From Marinomonas profundimaris (lineage in GTDB: Bacteria > Pseudomonadota > Gammaproteobacteria > Pseudomonadales > Marinomonadaceae), in the NCBI RefSeq assembly GCF_000508165.1, contig NZ_AYOZ01000034.1, forward strand, positions 186,001 to 250,000: a DNA stretch of 64,000 nucleotides, in the 5' to 3' direction. Positions 35,649 through 44,648 of the stretch are shown here, one piece after another. The translations under genes and the position numbers were made by a program. The number at the start of each line of letters is the position of its first letter. Position 1 is the stretch's first letter. The notes below the pieces were generated by a model that saw only the letters and a program-made list of their open reading frames with translations, had not been told where the DNA came from and searched no databases.

Positions 35649-36503
35649 CTAGATCAATGAACTCACGACGTCGTACTTTTCACGGAATTGGTCCCATACC
35701 GGTTTTACATCCGTTACTTTTTGACCGGTAAAGATCTCAAATGCGTCGATACCTTGATAAAAGAACAAATCAAAACCCGATACAATTTGCAGGCCTTTTT
35801 TATTGGACTCCACCAAAAACTCCGTGTCCATCGGTGTATAAACTGCATCAAATGCCCATTTTTGGTTCTCAATCAGCGCCGCTGCCAATGGCATTCCTGG
35901 GCTTTTTAAATGGCCGACTGGCGTGCAATTCACCAAACCGTCTACTTCTGCAGCGGCCGCTGAAATGTCTTCTTTTGCGACATAACGCGCCTTGTAACCA
36001 GCATCATTGATCGCATCAACCAAAGACTGCGCGCTGCGCTCACTCAAATCTGTCACCAACACTTCGGTGGCGCCGACTTCAAACAAGGCAAAACCGATCG
36101 CTCGGCCAACACCACCCGCACCGATCATCAGTACTTTACCCGCCGGCAAGTCCCCAACACGACCTTTATAGCCACGAATAAAACCCGTGTAATCCGTATT
36201 AAAGGCGCAGACTTTGCCATCTTTTAGCAAGAGCGTGTTGCTTGCTCCTACCTTTTTCACAGCATCGTTCACTTCATCTGCGCTGTCGATGGCAATTTGT
36301 TTATAAGGAAAGGTTACGTTGGTACCCACAAACCCTAAGTTTCGGATTTCAGTCAGCTTGGCATTAAAAGAGTCTGCTGTGTCATCTTCAGGTACTTGTA
36401 ACTGATAATCCACAGGCAACTGATTGAGCTCTCCTAACATCATGTGCAAAGAAGGAGAGCGGGAAGCTGCAATAGCCTGACCAATTAGACCTAAATGTAA
36501 CAT
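35649..36503 (-). CDS. Quinate/shikimate dehydrogenase, AroE family
   Basis: A 284-residue oxidoreductase. Substrate-site motifs are GQAIAASRSPSLHMML, NVTFPYKQ and ASNTLLL with NTDYTG. The nucleotide fold is GAGGVGRAIGFAL. The next strand ends VTDLSER, with Asp where biosynthetic AroE has the NRT motif that grips NADP+. That points to NAD+ use and an oxidative, catabolic direction (quinate or shikimate to the 3-dehydro acid). The start at 36503 (MLHLGLIG) is chosen because the longer frame adds 25 unrelated residues. It heads the minus-strand group with gntR, AEC and aroQ. Confidence 0.87.
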   Translation of the reverse strand: MLHLGLIGQAIAASRSPSLHMMLGELNQLPVDYQLQVPEDDTADSFNAKLTEIRNLGFVGTNVTFPYKQIAIDSADEVNDAVKKVGASNTLLLKDGKVCAFNTDYTGFIRGYKGRVGDLPAGKVLMIGAGGVGRAIGFALFEVGATEVLVTDLSERSAQSLVDAINDAGYKARYVAKEDISAAAAEVDGLVNCTPVGHLKSPGMPLAAALIENQKWAFDAVYTPMDTEFLVESNKKGLQIVSGFDLFFYQGIDAFEIFTGQKVTDVKPVWDQFREKYDVVSSLI

Positions 36504-36776
36504 TGTAATTGTCCCCAACGTATTCCAAAAAAGAATGTCATACCGTAAATGGTTAAGTAGTAAAAAATTAAAAAGCACCGTTTATAACGGCGATTGAACG
36601 ACCTGTAAAGGCGGTTTCTATCACGAAAACCCGCGTTAATGCTTGTTATCCGCAAATAGACACCACACTGATCACAAGGTTGAATCGTACGTTTTTCTAA
36701 TATGAAAGAAGCGTATAACAAAACTCATGCTTTGTTGTATGACAATTTGACATGTATTTTGGGTGGAAAAATTATA

Positions 36777-37640
36777 TCAGCATTGATTGACGTCCACGGC
36801 ATCGCTTGTCGCCAACAATTGCAGCCCCGCACCAGTGTTGGAAATCGGCAAATGATAACTGCGATGCCGCTCTGTTAATTTTCCCTGTAATGCTCCGCGC
36901 ATAGCTAACCACATGTTCAGCTCAACGCCTTGAGAACCTGCTTTCTCAATCAAATCAAAGTTGGTGAGCTTAGTCAGTACTTCTGGCTCATCGACAATTT
37001 TATCCATGCAATACAGATCGAATAATTTATTGATAAAACCTGCGCGCTGCCCATCCAACTGATGAGACAAACCACCGGTGCCAAACACCACCACGTTTTG
37101 CTCGCCTGGGTAGGAGCGAATCGCGTTACCTATGGCCTTGCCAAAATCAAAACAGCGACTGGGTTTTGGCATTGGATGACGCTCACAGTTGATCGCGATC
37201 GGAATCACTTTTATGTGGCCGTATTGATGACCCGGCCACATCAATGTAAGTGGCACCGTCAATCCATGATCGACTTTCATTTCTTGGCAAACGGTTATAT
37301 CGAAGTCATGCTCAATCAACTGGTTAACAATGTGCCAAGACAATTCCGTTTCTCCTGTCACGGGCGGAATTTCAGCAATCCCCCAACCTTCGTCAGCGTT
37401 CTCATATTGAGGAGCCGCACCAATAGCAAACGTCGGCTTACGATCATGAAAGAACTCTAATCCATGGTCATTGTAAAAAACGACGACGATGTCAGGTTCT
37501 TGTGAGTACAACCATTCGCGTACCGGAGGATAAGCGTCAAAAAAGCTTTTCCAATACGGTGTTTGCTCAAGACCTTTGTCCATGGCGACGCCAATGGCTG
37601 GAATATGTGATGTGGCAATACCGCCCATGATTGTCGCCAT
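36777..37640 (-). CDS. ligB: Protocatechuate 4,5-dioxygenase beta subunit, copy 1
   Basis: The catalytic subunit of the extradiol dioxygenase that opens protocatechuate to 4-carboxy-2-hydroxymuconate semialdehyde. It has 287 residues. Iron ligands are in GIATSHIPAI (His) and FYNDHGLEFF (His), with the late Glu in GVELNMW; GTGGLSHQLDG carries the catalytic His. It shares one base with the ligA stop, so the two are coupled. The second copy at 43390-44244 is closely similar in sequence. Confidence 0.93.
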   Translation of the reverse strand: MATIMGGIATSHIPAIGVAMDKGLEQTPYWKSFFDAYPPVREWLYSQEPDIVVVFYNDHGLEFFHDRKPTFAIGAAPQYENADEGWGIAEIPPVTGETELSWHIVNQLIEHDFDITVCQEMKVDHGLTVPLTLMWPGHQYGHIKVIPIAINCERHPMPKPSRCFDFGKAIGNAIRSYPGEQNVVVFGTGGLSHQLDGQRAGFINKLFDLYCMDKIVDEPEVLTKLTNFDLIEKAGSQGVELNMWLAMRGALQGKLTERHRSYHLPISNTGAGLQLLATSDAVDVNQC

Positions 37641-37987
37641 TATTTCTCTCCCTGCTGTACTAAAAATGCTTTAAATTCGTCTGTTGTCATGCCCGTTTGT
37701 AAACCACCCACATCTTGTACATTGAGACCCAGAATCCCAGCAAATTTCGCCAGATAATAAATACTCCCTCCGGCTTCTAACATGGCAATGACATCACGGT
37801 TCTTAACCGCCTTTTTTTGTTCTTCAGTAAGACCAAAGCTTTCACAGTAAGCGTCTTCATTGGCTAAAAACGACTCTCGTGCCTGTACGTTATTAAAGGA
37901 AAAGCACATTTTATTTAAGGGATAGCCCTTCGTTGCCATTGGTCCATCGAACATAATATTGCCCGGAATAGGATTCACCTGATTCAT
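37640..37987 (-). CDS. ligA: Protocatechuate 4,5-dioxygenase alpha subunit, copy 1
   Basis: A 115-residue small helical subunit that caps the LigB active site. PLNKMCFSFNN, KKAVKNRDVIAMLEAGG, YYLAKFAGILG and GGLQTGMTTDEFKAFL match LigA. It is the first gene of a two-gene operon divergent from the two-headed LysR gene. A perfect inverted repeat lies in the gap. Confidence 0.93.
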   Translation of the reverse strand: MNQVNPIPGNIMFDGPMATKGYPLNKMCFSFNNVQARESFLANEDAYCESFGLTEEQKKAVKNRDVIAMLEAGGSIYYLAKFAGILGLNVQDVGGLQTGMTTDEFKAFLVQQGEK

Positions 37988-38083
37988 TCTGTTACCTCGC
38001 TATCTATTCTTTTATTTCATCTTAAAACACCGAATGGCAGCGAGTATAAGAACAAACGAGCTGTACAATCCTTGATCTAAATC

Positions 38084-38110
38084 TATTTTTTACCATTTAA
38101 AAAATAGAAC
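38084..38110. promoter_or_regulatory. Perfect 11-bp inverted repeat between ligA copy 1 and the LysR gene
   Basis: TCTATTTTTTA (38084-38094) and TAAAAAATAGA (38100-38110) are separated by CCATT. The repeat stands in the middle of a 254-bp divergent promoter region, a good place for an operator of the LysR protein. The arm ends do not show the T-N11-A pattern clearly. Confidence 0.5.
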
Positions 38111-38241
38111 ACATGCATTTTATTTTTTGGGGGGGAAATGATTGGTTTTGGCTATATATAGGAAAAAAAGCGCAATTAATCTTTCAATTTCATTTATTTG
38201 ATATTCATTTTTGATATAGTTTAAAAAAACAAGGGGGTCCT

Positions 38242-39456
38242 ATGGAGATCGCAATTCCAAATCTACGGCATTTGCGCGTGTTTCTTGCCGTCGCCGAGCT
38301 AAAAAGCATCACACGGGCTTCCGAGTACATTTTTCTGTCTCAGCCTGCCATTACTCAAGCCATTGCCAAGTTAGAAGGTTTGCTGGGCGCGCCTCTCTTT
38401 GAGCGCCATTCTGATGGTATGTACCCCACGGCATCGGGTGAGGTTTGGCAGAAACGGGTGAGTCGCGCCATCGATCACATCCAAACTGCCACTCAAGACA
38501 TTGTCAAAGACAACACGCATAAAGAACACGCCCCGAAAAACCTCGTCGCCTTAATCAGCACAACACAATTAAGAGCACTGGTTGCCGTGAGTGAGGCGCA
38601 GAACTTCAGTATTGCCAGCCGTAATTTGGGGGTATCTCAATCGTCCGTGCATCGTGCTGCCCGAGATTTAGAGCGCTTGTTAGGTGTGGTTTTGTTCGAG
38701 AAAAACAGCTTAGGCACCAGCGCAACCAAAGCAGCACAAAACCTATCGAAAGCGACCAAGCTGGCATTCAGTGAACTTCGCCAAGGCATTTACGAAATCA
38801 ACGCCCTGCAATTTAAAGACGTCAGTACGATCACCATCGGCAGCATGCCCTTAGCCCGTATGACTGTTTTGCCCAAATCCATTTTGCAGTTCAATGAGCG
38901 CCACCCTGATGTGAACATCAACGTGACCGAAGGCCCATACGCGGATTTATTGCATCACCTCCGGCAAGGTGACATTGATATTATATTGGGTGCATTGCGC
39001 CATCCGACCCCCGCTGACGACGTGGTTCAAGAAGAGCTATGGGCGCCGCCCTTGTCTATTGTTGCGCGCAAAAACCACCCGCTAATGACCAAAAAAGCCA
39101 TCAGCGCGCAAGACTTAACGGAGTTTCCATGGGTGGTTCCCGCCAAAGGCACACCGACTCGACAAGCCTTCGAAAACATTTTCACGGAAGCTGGCGTACC
39201 TCTACCAACACGACTGGTTGAATCCAGTTCGCAAATACTCATTCGTGAATTATTAATCGAAAGTGATCGACTCACGCTCATTTCAGCACATCAAGTCGAG
39301 CGGGAAATTAATATCGAATTGCTAAACGTGCTCGACTTTCCATTGGAGCATACTCGCAGACCAATTGGCCTTTGCGTCCGTAAAAGCTGGCTTCCAACGG
39401 TTACTCAGTCGCACTTTCTTAGCCTTTTGAGAGAGATATCAGAGCATTTCAGATAA
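38242..39456 (+). CDS. LysR-type regulator with two DNA-binding domains
   Basis: A 404-residue protein, about 100 longer than normal LysR regulators. Residues 5-65 are a complete winged helix (RVFLAVAELKSITRASEYIF, SQPAITQAIAKLEGLLG). A second one follows at about 108-168 (LRALVAVSEAQNFSIASRNL, SQSSVHRAARDLERLLG). The effector domain spans about 190-395 (TIGSMPLARMTVLPKSI, GDIDIILGALRHP). It is divergent from ligAB copy 1 and upstream of ligC, so it likely controls protocatechuate breakdown. The same double-domain layout occurs in some regulators near lig-type genes, as I recall, but it is rare among LysR proteins. Confidence 0.85.
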   Translation: MEIAIPNLRHLRVFLAVAELKSITRASEYIFLSQPAITQAIAKLEGLLGAPLFERHSDGMYPTASGEVWQKRVSRAIDHIQTATQDIVKDNTHKEHAPKNLVALISTTQLRALVAVSEAQNFSIASRNLGVSQSSVHRAARDLERLLGVVLFEKNSLGTSATKAAQNLSKATKLAFSELRQGIYEINALQFKDVSTITIGSMPLARMTVLPKSILQFNERHPDVNINVTEGPYADLLHHLRQGDIDIILGALRHPTPADDVVQEELWAPPLSIVARKNHPLMTKKAISAQDLTEFPWVVPAKGTPTRQAFENIFTEAGVPLPTRLVESSSQILIRELLIESDRLTLISAHQVEREINIELLNVLDFPLEHTRRPIGLCVRKSWLPTVTQSHFLSLLREISEHFR

Positions 39457-39609
39457 TACATTTAGATGCCATCATTGCATAAAATGAATGGCTAATGCGG
39501 TTTATGGATTATCCCCCCGCAAAGGTGAATGTTAGATTTGTCATCAATATCAAACTTGGGCGCTCACAAACCCACAACAATAAACACTCGCACTGTTAGG
39601 AGTAGACTA

Positions 39610-40557
39610 ATGAGAATTTGTATCGCTGGCGCATCTGGCGCTTTCGGCATGAAACACATGGACGCGATTGCAGCCATTGAAGGGGCGGAAGTGGTTTCGG
39701 TCGTTGGCACTAAAATCGACGCCATCAAAGCCTTTGCAGAAGACCGCGGCGTTCTTCATTACACAACCGATTTAGCGGAAAGCCTAGCGCGTGACGACGT
39801 GGATGCCGTTATATTAGCAACCCCTACACAATTGCACGCCGCACAAACTATTCAATGTCTTGAAGCGGGCAAACACGTGATGTCTGAAATCCCAATGGCT
39901 GACACCATTGAAGACGCACGCAAGGTCGTTGAAGCTCATAAAAAAACGAATCTAGTTGCCATGGCGGGTCACACTCGTCGTTTCAATCCTTCTCATCAGT
40001 GGATTCACAATAAAATCGAAGCGGGTGAATTAACCGTTCAACAAATGGACGTGCAAACTTACTTCTTCCGTCGCTCCAACAAAAATGCCCTAGGCCAAAC
40101 TCGCTCATGGACAGACCATTTACTTTGGCATCATGCGTGTCATACGGTCGATTTATTTCAATATCAAACTGGCGCAACCGCTAGCAAGGTACAGGCGCTA
40201 CAAGGTCCAATCCATCCAGATCTTGGCATCGCCATGGACATGAGTATTGGCATGAAGGTGCCATCTGGCGCCATCTGTACGCTGTCGCTGTCTTTTAATA
40301 ATGACGGACCATTTGGTACGTTCTTCCGTTATATCTGTGACAACGGTACTTATCTTGCTCGTTACGACGACCTTTATGACGGTAACGAAAACAAGATCGA
40401 TCTTAGCGATGTCGCCGTGTCTAACAACGGCATCGAGTTGCAAGACCGTGAGTTCATTGCCGCTATTAATGAAGGCCGCACGCCAAATTCTTGCGTGACT
40501 CAAGCCATCGAAGCAATGGAAACCTTGCATCGTTTAGAAGCGTGCCTAGTAGAATAA
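39610..40557 (+). CDS. ligC: 4-carboxy-2-hydroxymuconate-6-semialdehyde dehydrogenase
   Basis: Oxidises the ring-cleavage product (as its hemiacetal) to 2-pyrone-4,6-dicarboxylate with NAD(P)+. It is a 315-residue Gfo/Idh/MocA oxidoreductase. It has a Rossmann fold at the start (CIAGASGAFGMKHMDA), ATPTQLHAAQTI, and the long blocks HTRRFNPSHQWIHNKI, DVQTYFFRR and TDHLLWHHACHTVDLF, which are near-identical in form to Sphingobium LigC. The start at 39610 has AGGAG upstream; the longer frame from 39529 lacks support. It follows the double-headed LysR gene. Confidence 0.93.
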   Translation: MRICIAGASGAFGMKHMDAIAAIEGAEVVSVVGTKIDAIKAFAEDRGVLHYTTDLAESLARDDVDAVILATPTQLHAAQTIQCLEAGKHVMSEIPMADTIEDARKVVEAHKKTNLVAMAGHTRRFNPSHQWIHNKIEAGELTVQQMDVQTYFFRRSNKNALGQTRSWTDHLLWHHACHTVDLFQYQTGATASKVQALQGPIHPDLGIAMDMSIGMKVPSGAICTLSLSFNNDGPFGTFFRYICDNGTYLARYDDLYDGNENKIDLSDVAVSNNGIELQDREFIAAINEGRTPNSCVTQAIEAMETLHRLEACLVE

Positions 40558-40576
40558 TCACCGCAAAAAAACCAGT

Positions 40577-40602
40577 AAACAGGGAGCCTAGGCTCCCTGT
40601 TT
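40577..40602. terminator. Terminator after ligC
   Basis: A perfect 26-bp palindrome with a CAGGGAGCC stem around TA, flanked by A-rich sequence on the left and TTTTCGTTA on the right, 20 bp beyond the ligC stop. Confidence 0.8.
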
Positions 40603-40658
40603 TCGTTACACTCTTTTGATGATATCAGCATGGTTAAGCACCATACGAGGAGCCTTTT

Positions 40659-41639
40659 ATGTCGAAACATCCACATCTCGCCAATCCAGACATCGGTTTA
40701 GGTTGCATGAATTTATCTCATGCTTATGGTTCACCCGTTGCAGAAGAGCAAGCCATTAAAGCCCTTCACGCCGCATTTGAAATGGGCTATCGCCATTTTG
40801 ACACAGCGACATTGTACGGCGGCGGTAACAATGAATTGTTGGTGGGTAAAGCGCTAAAAGATCGTCGTGATGAATTCTTTCTCGCGAGTAAATGTGGCAT
40901 GGCGATGGTCGACGGCAAAAAAGAAATCAATGGCCGTCCAGAAAACATTCGCAAACAATGCGAAGACAGCCTAAAACGCCTGCAAACCGATCACATCGAT
41001 TTGTACTATTTGCATCGTTTGGACTTTAACGTGCCTATTGAAGAAAGCGCTGGTGCCTTAGGGGACTTGGTGAAAGAAGGCAAAATCGGTGCGGTCGGTT
41101 TGTCCGAAGTGTCTGCAGAAACTCTGACTCGCGCGCACAATGAATTCCCAATTACCGCGATTCAGTCCGAATATTCCTTATGGACACGCAACCCAGAAAT
41201 CGCCGTATTAGAAGCCTGTAAGCAACTGGACATTACCTTTGTGGCGTTCAGTCCCTTAGCTCGCGGGTTCTTAACCGGCACCCTCAAAGACGTTGCGGAC
41301 TTAGAAGAAAAAGACATTCGCAATAATATGCCGCGCTTTAATACAGAGCATTACGCCAACAATTTAGCGTTATTAAACGACTACTTTGCCCTTGCAAAAG
41401 ACATTGGCTGCACACCAGCACAACTCGCTTTGGCTTGGCTGACGTCTAAAAATGAAAACATTGTCCCCATTCCGGGCACTCGTTCGGTTAACCATATGAG
41501 AGACAATTTAACCGCCAGCCAATTAACGCTAGACGCAAAACAAATGACGTTACTGGATGAAATGCTTCGCCAAGACAACATACACGGCGCTCGCTACAAT
41601 GCCGTACAGCAAAAAGAAATAGACACTGAAGAGTTTTAA
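40659..41639 (+). CDS. Aldo/keto reductase
   Basis: A 326-residue NADPH-dependent oxidoreductase. The tetrad is present: Asp in HFDTATLYGG, Tyr in the same motif, Lys in LASKCGM and His in YYLHRLD. The C-terminal SRSVNHMRDN-type (GTRSVNHMRDN) binds NADPH phosphate. Substrate unknown. It sits between ligC and a chemoreceptor, after the ligC terminator, so a link to aromatic breakdown is not established. Confidence 0.9.
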   Translation: MSKHPHLANPDIGLGCMNLSHAYGSPVAEEQAIKALHAAFEMGYRHFDTATLYGGGNNELLVGKALKDRRDEFFLASKCGMAMVDGKKEINGRPENIRKQCEDSLKRLQTDHIDLYYLHRLDFNVPIEESAGALGDLVKEGKIGAVGLSEVSAETLTRAHNEFPITAIQSEYSLWTRNPEIAVLEACKQLDITFVAFSPLARGFLTGTLKDVADLEEKDIRNNMPRFNTEHYANNLALLNDYFALAKDIGCTPAQLALAWLTSKNENIVPIPGTRSVNHMRDNLTASQLTLDAKQMTLLDEMLRQDNIHGARYNAVQQKEIDTEEF

Positions 41640-41645
41640 GATCAC

Positions 41646-41675
41646 GCCCTTTACTGACACTCAACAGTAAAGGGC
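41646..41675 (+). terminator. Hairpin after the aldo/keto reductase gene
   Basis: An 11-bp perfect stem (41646-41656 with 41665-41675), 8-nt loop. No T-run follows. Confidence 0.55.
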
Positions 41676-41984
41676 ACTTCCCTGCCCGAATTGCACGATA
41701 ATCACATTTTGATTCATACTCTCTCTATGGATACCTTTCCTCCTGAATAATACAATCTTGAAAATAAAAAGCGGGTGGCACTCGTATCACAGAGCATTAT
41801 CAATGTAAGCCGAGAAAACATTCTTCTACTTTTACTAACATTTAGTTACCTTTTAAAAACTGTTTAGCTACATCTAATCGTTTTTAAAAAAACTATAGTC
41901 TTACAATGTACGTAGGATATTGCCTACAGAGAAGCAGCACTTCCCCACAAGACCAACGTATCGAAGCGAATAGAGGGCATTACT
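41676..41984 (+). other. Upstream region of the PAS chemoreceptor gene
   Basis: AT-rich, with no gene visible. It presumably contains the receptor promoter; no box is convincing enough to mark. Confidence 0.4.
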
Positions 41985-43295
41985 ATGTTTTTTACGAAAA
42001 AAGCAAACCAAGTAAAAAGTGAAGAGTCTGGGGCATCCGAAAGTGACGCCATCATTCAAGCCATGAGTAATTTTTGTGCGACTATTTACTTCCTGCCAGA
42101 TGGCACTATTCTGGATGCAAACCCTCATTTCCTTGGCGCCGTTGGTTATTCGTTAGAAGAAATAAAAGGTCAACATCACTCGATGTTGTGCCCTGATGAA
42201 ATCAGAGCAAGCGAAGAATACAAAGACTTTTGGCCGCGACTGGCTTCCAACAAATGCCAACAAGGTACATTCTTACGTAAGAAAAAAGACGGCTCAGACC
42301 TTTGGATAGAAGCCACCTACTTTCCCATTAAAGTAGGCGGTGAAGTCGTCAAGGTAATGAAAATCGCGTCTGACATTACACAAGTAAAACAACTGGCAGA
42401 TAACCAAAAAGCCGTTTACAACGCCATTGACCGTTCTAGCGCGATGATTGAATTCGAACCAGACGGCACGGTAATGACCGCCAATGACAACTTCCTCGCA
42501 GCGATGGGCTTTGGCTCTTTAAAAGAGATTGTCGGCAAACACCACAAAAAATTCTGTAAAGATAAATTTTATGAAACCAACCCGAATTTCTGGGCGGAAC
42601 TCGCGAACGGTGAATTCAAAACGGGCCAGTTTGAACGAATCAATAAGCAAGGCGAAACGATCTGGCTAGAAGCCAGTTACAACCCTATTTATAATCACCT
42701 CGGTAAAGTCGACAAGATTATAAAAGTGGCCTCCGACATTACCGAGCGCATTAATGGTCAGCAAGCCATCCAGCACGCGGCCGAAGTAGCACACTCTACT
42801 TCCGTAGAAACAGCGCAAGTATCGGAAAATGGCGCAAAAATTCTTCGTCAAACAGTAGAAACGTCGAATCAAATTGTCAGTGAAATCGAAAATTCAACTC
42901 ACTTAATCGAACAACTCAATAAGCAATCTGAAAACATTGCCAAGATCGTCACCACCATCGGTTCCATCGCCGATCAGACCAACCTGCTTGCACTGAATGC
43001 CGCGATAGAAGCTGCACGAGCTGGCGAACATGGCCGAGGCTTTGCGGTCGTGGCGGATGAAGTCCGAACCTTGGCAGCGAGAACCAGTACATCCACCGTT
43101 GAAATCGAAGAAATGGTCGCTCAAAACAGCAACCTAACTCGTCAAGCCAAGACAAGCATGATCAAAGTCAGCGAACGCTCTGGGGAGAATGCAACGCTTA
43201 TTGAGGAAGCATCCGGCATCATTAATGAAATATTAACGGGCGCAGAACACGTCGCCAACACGGTGAATAAACTGCTCGATATCGATAAAAAATAA
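41985..43295 (+). CDS. Soluble chemoreceptor with two PAS domains
   Basis: A 436-residue cytoplasmic MCP. PAS 1 is about 28-140 ([42 protein letters not shown]). PAS 2 is about 148-262 ([26 protein letters not shown]). The signalling hairpin is about 275-425, with the conserved tip [18 protein letters not shown] and [13 protein letters not shown]. No membrane helix is present. The layout is that of Pseudomonas BdlA and Aer-like energy sensors, where PAS binds haem or FAD. It lies between the two lig operons and may steer cells by redox state during aromatic metabolism (inference). A terminator follows. Confidence 0.9.
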   Translation: MFFTKKANQVKSEESGASESDAIIQAMSNFCATIYFLPDGTILDANPHFLGAVGYSLEEIKGQHHSMLCPDEIRASEEYKDFWPRLASNKCQQGTFLRKKKDGSDLWIEATYFPIKVGGEVVKVMKIASDITQVKQLADNQKAVYNAIDRSSAMIEFEPDGTVMTANDNFLAAMGFGSLKEIVGKHHKKFCKDKFYETNPNFWAELANGEFKTGQFERINKQGETIWLEASYNPIYNHLGKVDKIIKVASDITERINGQQAIQHAAEVAHSTSVETAQVSENGAKILRQTVETSNQIVSEIENSTHLIEQLNKQSENIAKIVTTIGSIADQTNLLALNAAIEAARAGEHGRGFAVVADEVRTLAARTSTSTVEIEEMVAQNSNLTRQAKTSMIKVSERSGENATLIEEASGIINEILTGAEHVANTVNKLLDIDKK

Positions 43296-43316
43296 GCACT
43301 TTTCGTCCTGATCATA

Positions 43317-43355
43317 AAAAATCCGATGCCTGTTTCCAGACATCGGATTTTTTTG
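43317..43355. terminator. Bidirectional terminator between the chemoreceptor and ligB copy 2
   Basis: A stem of AAAAAATCCGATG with CATCGGATTTTTTT, plus an inner CTG/CAG pair around TTTC. It has A-runs on the left and T-runs on the right, so it serves both convergent transcripts. Confidence 0.9.
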
Positions 43356-43389
43356 TACTTACCTTTCCAAATTAGCGGCTATGACACAC

Positions 43390-44244
43390 TCACTCAGCGG
43401 TTGGCATTTCATTTTCTAACAGCATCAACCCAGAGCCTGTATTGGAAATCGGCGCATGGTAGTTACGATGACGCTCAGTTACCTTGCCTAATAAAGTGCC
43501 ACGCATGGCAATCAGCATATTCAGCTCAACGGCTTGCGCGCCGCCTTGCTCAACCAAGTCCATATTAGAGTATTTCGTTAACGCTTCTGGGTTCGACACC
43601 AATTTGTCGAGGCAATCAATGTCAAATGCACGATTGATAAAGCCAGCACGTTCGCCGTCTAACTGGTGAGACATACCGCCTGTACCAAAGACGACCACAT
43701 TAATATCTTCTTCATAAGACGCCACAGCACGACCAATCGCTCTGCCCAGTTCAAACGTACGCCAAGGTTGAGCCATTGGGTACTGTTCGCAATTAATACA
43801 CACCGGAATCACTTTAACATGACCATATTGATGACCTGGCCACATTAAATTAAGCGGAACCGTCAAACCATGATCGACCTTCATTTCTTGGCAGATTGTC
43901 ATATCAAACCCTTCATCGACAATGCTATTCGCAATGTGCCAAGAAAGATCCGACTCGCCGGTGACTGGCGGAATGGTAGGAATGCCCCAACCTTCATCTG
44001 AGTTGTAATATTCGTCTGCTACGCCCATAGCAAAAGTGGGTTTTTTATCGATAAAAAACTCTAAACCGTGATCATTGTAAAAAAGAATGATGACGTCAGG
44101 TTTTTTCTCGTTTAGCCAATCCCGTACCGGTGGATAACCATCAAAAAAAGGTTTCCAATAAGGGGTTTCTTCCAATCCATTCGCCATTGCGTTCGCAATC
44201 GCCGGAATATGGGAAGTCGTTACTGCTCCAATAATTTTAGCCAT
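43390..44244 (-). CDS. ligB: Protocatechuate 4,5-dioxygenase beta subunit, copy 2
   Basis: A 284-residue catalytic subunit, colinear with copy 1 (TSHIPAI, FYNDHGLEFF, GTGGMSHQLDG, VELNMLIAMRG). All metal and catalytic residues are kept. It is the last gene of the six-gene minus-strand lig operon and shares one base with the stop of ligA copy 2. Confidence 0.93.
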   Translation of the reverse strand: MAKIIGAVTTSHIPAIANAMANGLEETPYWKPFFDGYPPVRDWLNEKKPDVIILFYNDHGLEFFIDKKPTFAMGVADEYYNSDEGWGIPTIPPVTGESDLSWHIANSIVDEGFDMTICQEMKVDHGLTVPLNLMWPGHQYGHVKVIPVCINCEQYPMAQPWRTFELGRAIGRAVASYEEDINVVVFGTGGMSHQLDGERAGFINRAFDIDCLDKLVSNPEALTKYSNMDLVEQGGAQAVELNMLIAMRGTLLGKVTERHRNYHAPISNTGSGLMLLENEMPTAE

Positions 44245-44606
44245 TAGACTTCTCCTCGACCGTTTCTTTCTAACATTGCTTTGAATTCATCCGTGCTCAT
44301 GCCCGTTTGTAATCCACCAATGTCTTGCATGTTTAGCTTTAGTAAGCCGGTAAACTTTGCTAAATAATAGATACTGCCACCTTCACGCAAAAGTCCGATC
44401 ACATCTTTATTACGAATCGCTTCTTTTTGTGCTTCCGTCAGTTTGAACTTCTCACAGTAGGCTTCTGGGTCCGCATTAAATGCATCGCGTGCTATCTGAT
44501 CGTTAAACGAGTAACACATTTTATTTAAGCCGTAGCCTTTTTTGGCCATCTGACCATCAAAAAGGTACGTGCCTTGAAATTTTCGATCTGTATAGTTACT
44601 AGCCAT
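44244..44606 (-). CDS. ligA: Protocatechuate 4,5-dioxygenase alpha subunit, copy 2
   Basis: A 120-residue subunit with GLNKMCYSFNDQ, QKEAIRNKDVIGLLREGG, YYLAKFTGLLK and GGLQTGMSTDEFKAML. Similar in every block to copy 1. It is preceded by ligI at 42 bp in the same operon. Confidence 0.93.
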   Translation of the reverse strand: MASNYTDRKFQGTYLFDGQMAKKGYGLNKMCYSFNDQIARDAFNADPEAYCEKFKLTEAQKEAIRNKDVIGLLREGGSIYYLAKFTGLLKLNMQDIGGLQTGMSTDEFKAMLERNGRGEV

Positions 44607-44648
44607 GTCGGTAACCTCTATTTTTATACGTTTGTCGCGTTATTAGGA

